Assembly (NCBI GenBank): GCA_036365145.1
Contig: JAEOAD010000025.1
Span: forward strand, 27,661,001 to 27,725,000
DNA: 64,000 nt
Direction of reading: 5' to 3'
Origin: Orientallactaga sibirica
Taxonomy: Eukaryota; Chordata; Mammalia; Rodentia; Dipodidae
The stretch's first letter is position 1. Each line of letters opens with the position of its first letter. Positions 38,030 through 50,626 of the stretch are shown one piece after another. The notes under the pieces were generated by a model that ran no database searches, was not told the DNA's origin, and worked only from the letters and a program-made list of their open reading frames with translations. The translations under genes and the position numbers were made by a program.

Positions 38030-41000
38030 CTTAAAGTTTAAGAACCATGGATGAGCTGGAAATAAATAAATTTAAATAAATAAAGAAAATAAAATGGAAG
38101 CCAGGTGTGGTGCTTGCGCCTTTAATCCCAGCACTTGGGAGGTGGAGGTAGTAGGATTGCCATGAGTTCGAGGCCATCCTGAGACTAGAGTGAATTCCAG
38201 GTCAGCCTGAAGTAGAGTGAGAACCTACCTCAAAAAAAAGAACCATGGATAAAAGTGACCAAGAGTCAGGTTTTATCTCCAGGTAGTTAGCACTGCCTCC
38301 TGCACACTCAGAGCTCCATTGGAGAACAGCCAGCCGTCTCTAGGAAATTCATTGCTGGCTGTGGAGTTGGCTCACTGGGTCACAGCACCTGCCACACAAG
38401 CCTCATGTCCTGACTTCAGATCCCCAAGAACCCACCTAGAGCCCATCCTGAAGCCCCCTGGCTGGCCTGACTGGTGAAGCAGCTGTGACCCACGAGAGAC
38501 CCTGCCTCACAAGGCGGAAGGCAAGGACTAACAATTAGTATGCACATGAACACAATAAAATTATTCTCAAAAAGTTAATTGTTGGGCTGAACAAGGGCTC
38601 TGGTTAAAGGCACTTTCTTATAAACCTGACATCTTGGGTTTGATCCCTCTGGGACCTACATAAAGCCATTTACACAAAGTGGCACATGCATCTAGTTTGT
38701 TTACAGTGTCAAAAGGCCCTATGTGTTCATTCTCCCTCTCTCTGCTTGCAAGCAATTAAAAAAAATTAGACGGGCTGGAGAGATGCCTTAGGGGTTAAGG
38801 TGCTTGCCTCCTAAGCCCAAGAAAGCTGGTTCCAGTCTCCAGTGGTTCCAATTCCAGGTCCCACGTTCAGCCAGACGCAAAATGACGCAAGGGTGCAATG
38901 CTGCATTTGACCACAAGGGGGCGCACACATCTGGATTTCGTTCGCAGCAGCTGAGAGACTGCTGGCGCACCCATCTCTATCTGTCTTCCTCTCCCTCTCT
39001 GTCTCCAAAAAAAAAAAAAAAAATGTATTTTGGAGCACATCTTTAATCCCAGCACTCCCGAGTTTAAGGCCAGCCTGTGGCTAGGGAGTATGTTCCAGGG
39101 CAATCTGGGTTAAAAGTTGGATTAGAAGGCAGAGGTAGGAGGATCGCCGAGAGTTCGAGGCCACCCTGAGACTACATAGTTAATTCCAGGTCAGCCTGGA
39201 CCAGAGTGAGACCCTACCTCGAAAAACCAAAAAAAAAAAAAAAATTTGGATTAAAGGCATGCACCACGTGCCTCGCTTATTTATTTTTTCAAAGTTTCAT
39301 TCTACTCCAGGCTTACCTGGGCCTGTGTCCCCGGGCTGGTCCCAAACTCACAGTGATCCTTCTGGCTCTGGTTTTCCCAATTTTAAGAACTGGCACACTG
39401 GGGAAATGTAAACTCCTTGGCCTTTCGGCAAGAGAAGAATACACGATGGATTCTCATGATGTCCCTGACCCCAGGAACAATGCAGGGTGGCTGAGATCTC
39501 TTAGTTCCTTAGCCTGTAAATAAGTGCTTTAGTGCCATTGTGGAGGGGACAAGGTCTCAGGCATTACAGCCTCCTCATCCTAACCTTCCCTCCTGGTGTC
39601 TGGGGACCGTCAAACAGCTCCCATCATGTCCGGGCTCTTACTCCGCTCTTCCTTCCCTTAGCTCCAGGCTTTCTTTCTGGTGTCGGATGACATCATGGAC
39701 TCCTCTCTCACCCGCCGGGGGCAGATCTGCTGGTATCAGAAGGTACTGTGCATGAGAAGGTAGCAATGGGCAGAGGGACTGGCCAGAGGGAGGTGGTTAC
39801 GTATAACATGGTTGAGGAATCTTTAAAAAATGTTATTTGTGACTGGTGAGATGGTTTAGTGATTAGGGCGCTTACCTGCAAAGGTAAAAGACCCAGATTC
39901 GATTCCACAGGACCCACGTAAGCCAGATACACAAGGTGGTGCATGCTTCTGGAGTTCTTTTGCAGTGGCTGAAGACCCTGGTGCGCCCATTCTCTCTATC
40001 TGTCCCCCTTTCCTTCTGCTTCTCTCTCTCTCAAATATAAATAAAAATAAAATATTTTATAGTTATTTGGCCAGGCATGGTAGTGCATGCCTTTAATCCC
40101 AGCACTTGGGAGGCAGAGGTAGGAGGATCACCATGAGGTCAAGGCCACCCTGAGACTCCAGAGTGAATTCCAGGTCAGCCTGGGCTAGAGTGAAACCCTA
40201 CCTCAAAAAACCAAACCAAACAAGCAAATTATTTGTGTGTGTGTGCACGCGCGCACGGGGGTCTCTTGCTCCTTCAAGTGAACATGAGATGCTTGTGCCA
40301 CTTTTTGTGTGTGGCTCACGTGAGTGGTTTGGGAAGTGAACCTGGCCCAGCAGGCTTTGCAAACCCGCACCTTTAACTGCTGAGCCATCTGTCCAGCTCG
40401 TGACCGATTCCTGTATGAATCTAATCAGAGATGAATTTTATTATCTTGCTGTGTCTCTCACAGCCAGGCATAGGTTTGGATGCCATCAATGATGCTCTGC
40501 TCCTCGAAGCGTGTATTTACCGCCTGCTGAAGTTCTACTGCCGGGACCAGCCCTACTACCTGAACCTGTTGGAGCTGTTCCTGCAGGTGCCCCAGCCGGG
40601 CCCCGCTGCCCACAGCCTGCCCACAGTAGCCATAGCCTTTGGCACATGCTCATCTGATGGTTTAGGGCACCACCTGGGGAGGGTGCAGGCAGAGCTCGGA
40701 CTACACGTTTGAAAGCAGCAGTGAGAAAGGCCGCACATGATTGGGAGGCTGGAGTCCTTGTCCCTGCCTTTCTGATTGTGCCCAGTGGTCAACTGCTATG
40801 GGATGTGGGGTCCATATGTCAGGGTCACCACTGAGCAGAAAGTCTGGCTCAGGGGCCATCCTCTTCCCTCCTCCCTAGAGCTCCTATCAGACTGAGATTG
40901 GACAGACCCTGGACCTCATTACAGCACCTCAGGGCCACGTGGATCTTGACAGATACACTGAAAAGAGGTGAGGCTTGTGGGTCCTGAAGCACGTGAGCAA

Positions 41001-42785
41001 GGTCGGGGAGAGCTGGGGTGAGTTTCGCCTCTCGTGTCTGAATGGATTTCTCCCTGGACGCAGGTACAAATCGATCGTGAAGTATAAGACCGCATTCTAC
41101 TCCTTCTACCTGCCTGTGGCCGCCGCCATGTACATGGTGAGTCAGCCAGCCTCACTGCCCCACCCACGTGGCTTTGGACAGGAGGGCACAGTCCCACTGA
41201 ACAGTCTGGTACCTCTACTGGAAGGCTGTGTGACCTTGACAAAGCCACTCAGTCCCTGTGAGTGCTCAGCTGTCAGATGGTGACAGAATTCCTGCCTCAC
41301 AGGACTGCGCAGTGACAGTGGGCAGGCGTGTAAGTGCATCTGGTATAGCACAGCAGTGAGCGCTGCATGGGAGCAGAAGGGTGGGGAGAAGCCAGGGGAA
41401 GTGGAAGCTGGAGGTGGAGGAGTGAATGTCTGTCCTGAATCTGCTCCCAGATTCCTCTTCATCCTGAACGACTCGACTCGAGTGAATGGCTGAGAGTCAC
41501 AGGGGTGATGGCCTGGGGTCTTGAGAATTGGTTTATTGAGTCCTAGGAAGGTCTAGGAAAGTGGTGGGGTTGTTGGTGGGGAGCAAGAATGCTTGAAAGG
41601 AGAAGTGACAGAGTTGTAAAGGTGCGACCCTGCGGCAAGCAGCAACCAGGAAAGTGAAGGCGGCCTGTGGTGTGTGGTCTCTCCACAGGCCGGAATTGAT
41701 GGGGAGAAAGAGCATGCTAATGCCAAGAAGATCCTGCTGGAGATGGGCGAGTTCTTTCAGATCCAGGTAGGAATGCCCAGGCAGCCCCAGAAAGCACACC
41801 CTCTTCCCCAGCACCCGGGAACCTCAGCTTCTTTGTGCTCCTTGCCCAGGATGATTACCTTGACCTCTTTGGCGACCCCAGTGTGACAGGAAAGGTTGGC
41901 ACTGACATCCAGGACAACAAATGCAGCTGGTTGGTGGTCCAGTGTCTCCAAAGGGCTACCCCCGAACAGCGCCAGATCCTACAGGTGCCTGCCCCCAAGA
42001 AAGGCTGAGATGTGTGTGTGGAGGGGCCCCTGTGGTGATAGAGTGGGTAGAGTGGGGGCTCTTGGATGGGGGTGGGTGGGGCAATTTTACCCTGGGGGGG
42101 GACATTGGGCAGTGCCACCACCCTTGTGGTGGGTGTGCAGCAGGCAGAGGGTGGTGGCATGTGCAGGTGGCTCTTCAGAGTGATAATGTGAGCTGGGTGA
42201 CACACGCCTTTACTCCCAGCACTTGGGAGGCAGAGGTAGGAGGATCACTGTGAGTTCGAGGCCAGCCTGGGACTACATGGTGAATTCCAGGTTAGCCTGG
42301 GCTAGAGTGAGACGCTGCCTTGAAAAACATACAGGAAGAAGTGATGGGGCTCTTATGCTGTAATCCCAGCACTTGGGGAGGTGGAGACAGGAGGATCAGG
42401 AATAATTCAGGGTCATCCTTAGCTACATGTAGAGTTTGAGGTCAGCATAGGTCACATGAGACCCTGTCACAAAACAAAAAGAAAAGTTGGGAGTCAGGGA
42501 TGGAGTGAATGATTTGGGGAATGTTCTGGAATCTTATGAAGAGTGGCGAGGGCCTAGGAGCAAAGCTTACTTTCTTGCTTCCAGGAGAATTACGGGCAGA
42601 AGGACCCCGAGAAAGTGGCGCGGGTAAAGGCCCTGTACGAGGAGCTTGAGCTGCCAGCCTTGTTCCAGAAGTACGAGGAGGACAGCTACAGCCGCCTCCT
42701 GGGTCTCATCGACCAGCACGCCGCGCCGCTGCCTCCAGCCATCTTCCTGGAACTAGCAAAAAAGATCTACAAGCGGAGAAAATGA
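32803..42785 (+). CDS. FDPS: FDPS, farnesyl diphosphate synthase
   Basis: Exons: 32803-32984, 33061-33223, 35228-35368, 39662-39742, 40464-40586, 40879-40967, 41064-41136, 41689-41766, 41850-41984 and 42585-42785. They total 1266 nt (421 aa) with canonical junctions. The first coding exon gives an arginine-rich mitochondrial-type leader ([11 protein letters not shown]...). An internal ATG in exon 2 ([10 protein letters not shown]) is the usual start of the cytosolic/peroxisomal form. The first aspartate-rich motif DDIMD is in exon 4 and the second, DDYLD, in exon 9; both bind Mg2+ and the diphosphate of the allylic substrate. The C-terminus ends KIYKRRK. The enzyme condenses isopentenyl diphosphate with dimethylallyl and then geranyl diphosphate to make farnesyl diphosphate for sterols and protein prenylation. 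It closely matches the 419-residue human protein. Confidence 0.97.
33280..34890. repeat. SINE and simple repeats in FDPS intron 2
   Basis: tRNA-derived SINEs: 33280-33490 (-), 33660-33835 (-), 34380-34510 (+), 34540-34680 (+, degenerate) and 34740-34890 (+). B1-like 33880-34018 (-). A (TTTTC)n tract is at 34016-34070 and a second T/C-rich stretch at 34225-34262. Confidence 0.8.
35555..37265. repeat. SINE block in FDPS intron 3, left part
   Basis: B1-like 35555-35705 (+) and 35790-35930 (-); tRNA-SINE 36320-36500 (-); B1-like 36505-36655 (-); long-variant tRNA-SINE 36680-36960 (-); old B1 36975-37080 (-). At 37088-37265 an ID-type head (GGCTGGAGATGTATCTCAGT) is fused to a B1-like tail, i.e. 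an ID-B1 composite. A (GT)n run is at 36283-36298. The gap 35930-36280 looks unique. Confidence 0.8.
37270..39245. repeat. SINE block in FDPS intron 3, right part
   Basis: (ATTT)n 37272-37328; tRNA-SINE 37330-37510 (-); B1 fragment 37520-37600 (+); T tract 37603-37652; B1-like 37652-37790 (-) and 37800-37965 (-); (CA)n 38000-38028; B1-like 38098-38240 (+); a B2/B3-like diverged piece 38350-38560; tRNA-SINE 38583-38760 (+); long-variant tRNA-SINE 38770-39018 (+); B1-like pieces 39025-39245 (+). Confidence 0.8.
39850..40400. repeat. SINEs in FDPS intron 4
   Basis: tRNA-derived SINE 39850-40060 (+), B1-like 40070-40215 (+) and an old tRNA-SINE 40240-40400 (-) preceded by a short GT run. Confidence 0.8.
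42190..42480 (+). repeat. B1-like SINEs in FDPS intron 9
   Basis: Two plus-orientation elements, 42190-42330 and an older 42350-42480. Confidence 0.8.
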
Positions 42786-42821
42786 CTTAGAGACTTGCGA
42801 GGGTCTGGAGGAAGGGTTCTA

Positions 42822-42827
42822 AATAAA
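42822..42827 (+). terminator. FDPS: FDPS polyadenylation signal (AATAAA)
   Basis: AATAAA lies 37 bp after the stop codon and is followed by a GT-rich stretch (TTGTGTAACCTTCGTGTGG). The very short 3' UTR is typical for FDPS. Confidence 0.85.
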
Positions 42828-43019
42828 TTATTGTGTAACCTTCGTGTGGTTTGGTTCTTTCTCATCAGGAGCTTGGCTGTCAAGAATAGGTGGGGGTGAG
42901 GGATGAAGGGTGGATGTGGGGTGGCAGCTTAGAAGTCAAGGCCATATCTTTGGTACCAGAATCCCCTGAGACCCAAAGCTGCAAAGTTGCAGGCTGGGTC
43001 TAGGTGCATGACATAGGCA

Positions 43020-43300
43020 GGACGTCAGGCGCAGGGGCGGGGTTCGGGCTGTGGCCCGCCCTCGCGGGAAGGTGCGGCTGCGCGACAGGGTGGGTCCTGG
43101 CGCCCCTCCCCTCGGCTCGGTACCGGCTGGGCGGGGACCACCGGAGCTGCAGACTAGCACAAGGCCGGACCGGTTCCGGGAGAAGCCTGGTGAGGAAGGC
43201 TCCACTGGGTCTGTGGGTGGCGATGGGTGGACGCCGCGCGCGGGAAGGGGCAGGAGAAAGGAGCCGGAGAGGAGAATGCAGAAGAGGTGGGTGATGGCTG
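43020..43300 (+). promoter_or_regulatory. RUSC1: RUSC1 CpG-rich promoter region
   Basis: A CpG-dense, SINE-free stretch starts about 0.2 kb after the FDPS polyadenylation signal and continues in places to 43900. There is no TATA box. It is the natural promoter for the RUSC1 start at 43936, but the transcription start cannot be fixed from sequence. The 5' UTR exon structure is unclear. Confidence 0.5.
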
Positions 43301-43935
43301 GAGATGGAGACTCGGCGGTCGCGAGCCGGTGAGGGCGCACCGAGGCTGCAGGCTAGACCAGGACGGTGCGGGGCAGCCTGCAGATGCAGAGTCCTTGTGC
43401 CGACAGCTGCTTCCTCCTCCTCCAACCCCGTCATCCACCTCATCTAGAGCGCCCGGGAGGGTTCTCCTTGGCTCCTTCCCCCGGTGGGGGGCAGGGTCAG
43501 GTCGTTACAAAAAAAAAAAAAAGATCTGGGGTCTGTTGTGTTTGTGTGTGTGTGGGGGGGACGACGACCCATCTTCCAAGCCCTGCATGCCCCCCCCCCC
43601 GGAGATCTAGAGCGCAGCCGCGTTCTCTGACCATCCGCTTCTCCATCCCCTGGGGCTTCCACTCGACTCCACCTGCAAACACTGCAGTGGAGCTAATGGC
43701 CCGTCGAGGCGATTTACATCTCCGTTAAACGTCTTCCAAGGCCGCCAGAGTCTTCTCGGGCCTGCCCCTGTCCTCCGTCGCCGGTGCCCTTCTCACAGCC
43801 CGCGCGCCCTGGCCCGCTGGGTTACACCGCTCCTGTTTCCTAGGCCTTGTCTCCAGCTGCCTATTGCCAGGTAGGTGGATGTGAGCGAGCCGGTCCTCCT
43901 GGTTCTCCGGAAGCCGTCTGGTCACCGCCGGTACC

Positions 43936-46900
43936 ATGCTGTCCCCTCAGAGGGCTTTACTCTGCAACCTCAATCACATCCATCTTCAGCACGTCTCCCT
44001 AGGCTTGCACCTGTCCCGTCACCCCGAGCTCAGGGAGGGGCCTCGGAGCACATCCCCTCCCACCGGAGGCAAGGAGAGCCGGGGTCCCTGCAGCAGGACC
44101 CTGGTGGACGCCAACTCCAACAGTCCAGCCGTTCCCTGCCGTTGTTGCCAGGAGCACGGGTCCAGTCTCGAAAATGAGCCAGATCCTTCTCAGGAAGAAG
44201 AGGCTGCCTCGCCCTCGGACCCTGGCTGCTCCTCGTCTCTCAGCTCCTGCTCAGATCTCAGCCCCGACGCGTCCCCAGTCTCAGTGTACTGTCGGGACCT
44301 GCCTGGCCATGAGGTGTCCCACCCTCAGCCCAGCGTCCTCCCCGTGGAGCAGGGCTCCTCGCCGGCGTCAGCAGGCCCTGGCACCTGCTCCCCGGACAGC
44401 TTCTGTTGCTCTCCCGATTCCTGCTCCGGAGCTTCTTCCTCGCCCAGCCCCGGCCTGGACTCGAACTGTAACGCCCTGACCACCTGCCAGGACCTCCCTT
44501 CCCCAGACCTGGAAGACGGAGACCGTGCGGAGCAGGATCTCGCTACCTCTGAGCTCTCGGAAGCCGAGGATGGGAGAATCGACGGCGGGAGAGCAGAGCC
44601 CAGTTGGAAAATGAACCCCATTTGGAAAATTGACGCCGAGCGAACGGAGGCAGGATGGAAAATCACGAACCACGCCGGCTGGAAAGACGACGGAACTAGC
44701 ACGCGGAGCTGCGAGGCGGAAGCCGGGCCGTGCGACCCGAGTCTGAACATCCCCAGCGCCGGAGGCCCCGACTGCGGCTCGAAAGCGGAGAGCGGGAGGA
44801 CACCGGAGGGAGGCTGGCGCGGTGACGTCAGCGAGGAGCCCGCGCCCCACCGGACCATCACGTCCTTCCACGAGCTGGCCCAGAAGCGCAAGCGGGGCCC
44901 GGGGCTGCCCCTCGTTCCGCAGCCCAAGAAAGACCGCAGCGACTGGCTCATCGTCTTCTCGCCCGACTCCGAGCTGCCCCCGCCCGGCTCGCTGGCAGGG
45001 TCCCCGGCTCCGCCGCGCGAAGTCACCACCTTCAAGGAGCTCCGGAGCCGGAGCCGGGCGCAGCCCCCTCCCGTCCCGCCCCGAGACCCTCCAGCAGGGT
45101 GGGCCCTGGTCCCGCCGAGGCCTCCCCCGCCGCCCGTGCCTCCCCGGAGGAAGAAGAACCGCTCCGGTTTGCAACCCATAGCCGAGAGGCCGCCGGAGGA
45201 AGCCCGGGCTGTCAGCCCTGGGGTCCCCGAGGTCCCCGCTGCCGAGGAGCCGCCGGAGCCCGGCGCGGAGGGTAAGAAGCCGCCAGGATGGAGCCGGAGG
45301 AAGGCTGAGCTTCCGCCTCGCCCGCACCCTCCTCTCTCTCTCTCCCCGCCTCCGCCGGCTTCCAGCCCCGCCCCGTCTCCCTTCTTCCATTCCGTGTGAT
45401 CCATCCTCCCCCCCGCCCCAAACCCCCAATCCCCTTCCCCGTCTGCCAGGGAGCGCTCCGGGAAAGGGAAAAAGAAGAAAAAAAAGGAAAAAAAGAAGTG
45501 GTGGGTCTTTGAGCTGCGGGACTAACTGTGTGCTCCCTCTTTCTCCCGCCCTCCTCGCCTGGCCGCCCGTCCCCCCCTCCATCCGTCCCTCCCCGCATCC
45601 CGCCCCCCGCCCCGCGCCCTCGCTCGCTCCCCGCCCGCCAGTCCGCACGCTCGCAGGCGGTCCCCTGCTGCTCCCCGGGCCCCTGGTCTTCCGGGTCTCG
45701 GCCGACGGGCGCCCCTTGCTGGAGGGGGCTCGCGCGGGCGCCGGCGCGGGGTCGCTGCTGCTGACCCCCCTGGCCGGGTGGTCGGGGACACGGCTGAGGC
45801 TGCTGGGACCTCCGAGTCCCCCCGAGGAGCCTCTGCTACCTGTCCGCCTGTCCCCCGTGGGTGCCTATTCGCCTCCGTCTCGGGGGTCCCTGCCTTGCCT
45901 GGCCAGCCCCGAGCTGGCCCTGCTGCTGTCCCCGCTCTTCCCTAGAAGTAGCACCTTCCCCGCCGCCGCGGCTCCCCCACCCCGCCAGGTGCCCGCTCCC
46001 CCGCTGCCACCGCCGCCGCCGCCGCCGCCTGGTCTGCAGGAGCCCCCTCGCCGGAGCGAGCGCCCGCCCGCCGCCGCCGCCGCCCAGGCTACGTAAGACG
46101 GACCCGGCCGGCCAGGGCGGGCAAGCCCCGCAGCAGGCCCAGCGCATCGGCCGGCTCACGCTCCATCCCCGGCCCGGCCTTCAGTGTCAGCTTTTTATTT
46201 TTATTTTTTATTTTTTTTTAGGTTCCTGGCTAGGTCCCAATTTAGGGCAGATTGCAAGCAAAGTCACCTGTCCAGGTTGTCTGGACCCTGCCCTGCTCCC
46301 CTCCCTTCCCTTTTTCTTCCAGGCCCCACCTTGGGTTTAGATGGATACGCACTTGCCCCAGCCCCAGTCTAAAAAAGGGGTTCCAGCCAGTCCATTGCTA
46401 GGGATTTCGGGTCTCTGGGTGGGAGGACTGCGTGGGGTAGGGGGGTGGGGACGGAAAGCCTTCTGGACTTTCCTTCCAGGTGGTTCTGACCACATACTCC
46501 CCCACAGGTTTTGGGGGCAAGGGGGTGGGGATTGGGACCGGAGTCCCCCCCCCCCGTTTCCTGTGCCTTCTAGCCTCCCAATCCCTGGGTCTCACCTCCC
46601 GTGGTCTCTCCACCCTTTCCTGGCTATCTGTCTGTCTTTCCATTGGTCCAGGCTCCCACGTGCTCCTGGGGCTGGGCGGGGGCTGGCCTGTGTCCATGGG
46701 CCACCCTGTTTCCCTCCTGCCTTAAAGGCCCAGCAGGCAGAGGTGGGGGGGGGGGCTGAGCGTCGCCTTCTGGAAGGGGAGCTGGACCCTGAAGTGAAAT
46801 GGGGACCTGGGGGTGGTGGGCGGGGAGGGGGCCTGAGCGAAGGTGGGGGGTGGCTGGGCCATGTGCAGGATTGCACTCAGCCTTATTTATGCTCTGCGAG

Positions 46901-48532
46901 GCCGAGCCTCCCCTGTCTCCATGGGCCACAAACCCGTGCCAGAGCCCAAGGGCGTCTTGGGGAAGCCCTCTGGTCAGTGAGCTGTCTCTTCTCTTACCCA
47001 GTCCGTAGTTCCTGGTCCTTCGCCGGTGTTCCTGGGGCCCAGCGGCTGTGGATGGCAGAAGCCCGGAGTGGGACGGGCCAGCTTCAGGAGCAAAAGAAAG
47101 GTAGTTCGCCTGGGCTCTGCCCGCCTCCCGGAGGCATCCGTCCTTGGGTAGAGGGGCCAGGGGGTCTTGATGGGTCTGTGCCCTTTCTCCCGGACCCCCC
47201 CCCCCAGGTCTCCTGATAGCCGTCAGCGCCTCAGTGGATAAAATCATCTCGCATTTCGGGGCTGCCCGGAACTTGGTTCAGAAGGTGAGGCTGGCAGGAG
47301 AGGGAGAAGGTTGGCATGCGGAAATTGATGCTGCTCTGGGGAGGGAGGGGAGATGTAGAAACCCAGCTAGAGGTGGGTAACCTGGCACCCAGACGCACTC
47401 GCATTGCGCCACCTCTAGGCCCAGTTGGGGGATAGCAGGTTGAGCCCCGACGTGGGGCACCTGGTGCTGACCACCCTGTGCCCGGCTCTCCATGCCCTGG
47501 TGGCGGATGGGCTGAAACCTTTCCGGAAGGATCTCATAACCGGACAGCGCAGAAGCAGCCCTTGGAGCGTGGTGGAGGCATCCGTGAAGCCAGGTGAACC
47601 CGAAGGGGGTGGGAACAGATCCCCCTCCCTCCGGCCAGGGTGTGGCTAAACAGCTCCCCCATGTTCTCAGGGACCTGCACGAGCTCCCTGGGGTCCCTGT
47701 ACAGCCAGGTTAGACGCCTGGCCCCGCTGAGCAGCAGCCGCAGCCGCTTCCACGCCTTCATCCTGGGCCTCCTCAAGTGAGTAGTCTTTTATTCACTGCT
47801 CCTCTGGCCTTGGGACTGACTCCCTGGGCATCATGGGCAGGGCACTGTCTTGGTGCCCAGTGTTCTGAGAGGTCTCCCTTCATTCTTCACTTGCACCTCC
47901 TCCCTGAATTCACACCCCCTCCTTTCTCCTTCAGCACCAAACAGTTGGAGCTGTGGCTTTCCAGTCTCCAGGAAGATGCAGGTGAGAGCCTTAGATGGGA
48001 GAGGATGGGGTTGTGGGGAACAAGGAAGAGAGGGGTGGTGGACATTAGTTCAGGTCGCTAATCTTACCGCTCCTCTGCCTAAAGCTCCTCCAGGGGCTCC
48101 CATGGCCAATGGAGGAAGATCAGAGCCTTGCTTCGTGGCTTCCTATGTGAGGTTCATGTGGCCAACCGTCTTCCTAAACGACCGTCTTCCTATCTGACCG
48201 TCTTCCTATCCGACCTTCTTCCTATCCGACCGTCTTCCTATCCGACCGTCTTCCTATCCGACCGTCTTCCTATCCGACCGTCTTCCTATCCGACTGTCTT
48301 CCTATCTGACCATCTTCCTATCTGACCGTCTTCCTATCTGGGCCTTTTTGCCCTTGAGCCCTACTCGTGCTGTCCCTGTTCCTAGAATTGGCCTCCCTCC
48401 TGCCCCTCCTGTTTCTTTTCTTTTTCTTTTCTTTTCTTTTCTCTTCTCTTCTCTTTTCTTCTTTTCTCTTCTTTTTCTTTTTTCTCTCCCTTTCTTTCTT
48501 TTCCTTCCTTCCCTCCCTCCCTCCTTTCTTTT

Positions 48533-48572
<40 letters not shown>

Positions 48573-48603
48573 TTCTTTCTTTCTTTTCCTCCCTCCCTCC
48601 TTC

Positions 48604-48646
<43 letters not shown>

Positions 48647-48687
48647 TTCCTTCCTTCCTTCCCTCCCTCCCTCCTTTCTTTCTTTCC

Positions 48688-48727
<40 letters not shown>

Positions 48728-48770
48728 TTCCTTCCTTCCTTCCCTCCCTCCCTCCTTTCTTTCTTTCTTT

Positions 48771-48826
<56 letters not shown>

Positions 48827-48867
48827 TTCCTTCCTTCCTTCCCTCCCTCCCTCCTTTCTTTCTTTCC

Positions 48868-48915
<48 letters not shown>

Positions 48916-48916
48916 T

Positions 48917-48955
<39 letters not shown>

Positions 48956-50526
48956 CTTTTCTTTTCTTTCTTGTTTTTCAAGGTGGGGTTTTGCTCTAGC
49001 TCAGGCTGACCTGGAATTCACCATGAAGCCTCAGGGTGGCCTCGAACTCACAGCAATCCTCCTACCTCTGCCTCCCAAGGGCTGGAATTAATGGCGTGTG
49101 CCACCAAGCTCAGCTTTCATTAACTTTCATTCCTTCCATCTTCAGTAGGTTAGCTTTCACCACTACCCTGTCAGGCCAGCCCTCGCCCCTTGTTTTGCAT
49201 ATGCTCCCAGGCCCTTGGTCCTTCCCCTTCCTAAGTCTTTGTACTACCACCTAGTTACTCCATTTGCTCGACCTGTATCTCCTTTCAAAGGCTGTGGCTC
49301 CACGTGGGCAGACATGTATTTGTTGGTCCTGTAGCACCCCTATCTTTGTGTCAGTGCCCCACACGGAATAACCTGTGGGAGGCCGTTCAGTGACTCTAGG
49401 GCTGGAGGTCTTCCAGGTCAGGGTCCAGCTTGGGGCTGATGGTGCTGTGTGTTTTTTCCTAGGCCTGCTGTCCCTCTTGTATCTGCCCACCAGCTTCTTC
49501 TCCCTGGCGTGTGGTGGTTGCCCATCCCTGGCCGCCGAGCTGCTGCTGCTGCTGCAGCCGCTGTCGGTGCTCACCTTCCACCTGGACCTGCTCTTTGAGC
49601 ACCACCACCACCTGCCCCTAGGCCCAGCGCAGGCCCCTGCAGCTCCTTCAGGACCGCCTCCCGCTCTGCAGCAGACTGTGCAGGCCATGCTGCACTGGGG
49701 GAGCCGGCTGGCCCAGAGTCTCTGGGGAGCTTCGGTAGAGCCTACTCAAGACCCTCTGGACCCCCCAACGTCTCCCCCACCAGGGAGCTGGTGGGATCAG
49801 CTGACCCAGGCCTCCCGGGTCTATGCCTCTGGGGGCACCCAGGGCTTCCCTCTTCTCCGGTGGGGACCCAGACATCATGGAACTGCAGCTGAGGATGCAC
49901 AGGAGACACCCCCGCCCACGGAGCAAGCACTACCGGGCAGAGGCTTGTGGCTTGGGAGGCTGTTTGGTGTACCCGGGAGTCCCACAGAAACGGAGAGTGG
50001 AGCCTTCAAGTCCAGGTACTGGGGTGCCTTGTTCCCTCGGTGACCTTCTGACTCTCACTCAGTTCCCCTTTGTGTCATTTGAAACTTTTCCTTGTCAATG
50101 TGATCCTTTCTCTCTCTATATAATTTTTAAATATTTATTTACTTATTTGAGAGAGAAAGAGGCAGATAGAGAGAGAGAGAATGGGCGTGCCTGGGCCTCT
50201 AGCTACTGTAAATGAACTCCAGACACGTGCACCACCTGGTACATCTGGCTTAATGTGGGTACTGGGGTAAACCTGGGTCCTTTGGCTTTGCCAGCAAGTG
50301 CCTTAACTGTAAGCCATCACTCCAGTCCCATATATACACTTATTTAAATTATTCATTGATTTGCATGTGTGTGTATATGGACACACCAGGGCCTTTTGCT
50401 GCTGCAAACAAACGCCATGCTTGGGTCAATTGTTGTGTCTGACTCAAGTGAGAGGCTTGGGGATTGAACCCCAGCTTGGCATGTTTCGCAAGCAAGTGTT
50501 TTTAACAACTGAGCCATCTTCACAGC

Positions 50527-50560
<34 letters not shown>

Positions 50561-50592
50561 TTTTTGTTGTTGTTTATTTTATTTTTATTTTT

Positions 50593-50626
<34 letters not shown>

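Noticed and set aside
44325..45648. Long open frames on the minus strand over RUSC1 exon 1 (up to 426 codons)
   Set aside because: They are antisense to a well-supported coding exon in GC-rich DNA, and their sequence is arginine/glycine-rich as expected of a shadow frame. An antisense RNA exists at this locus in human, but I see nothing here that supports a protein.
48348..49091. Open frames of 200-247 codons in all phases over the pyrimidine tract
   Set aside because: Pure consequence of CTTT/CCTT repeats (Phe/Leu/Ser or Lys/Glu/Arg strings); not coding.
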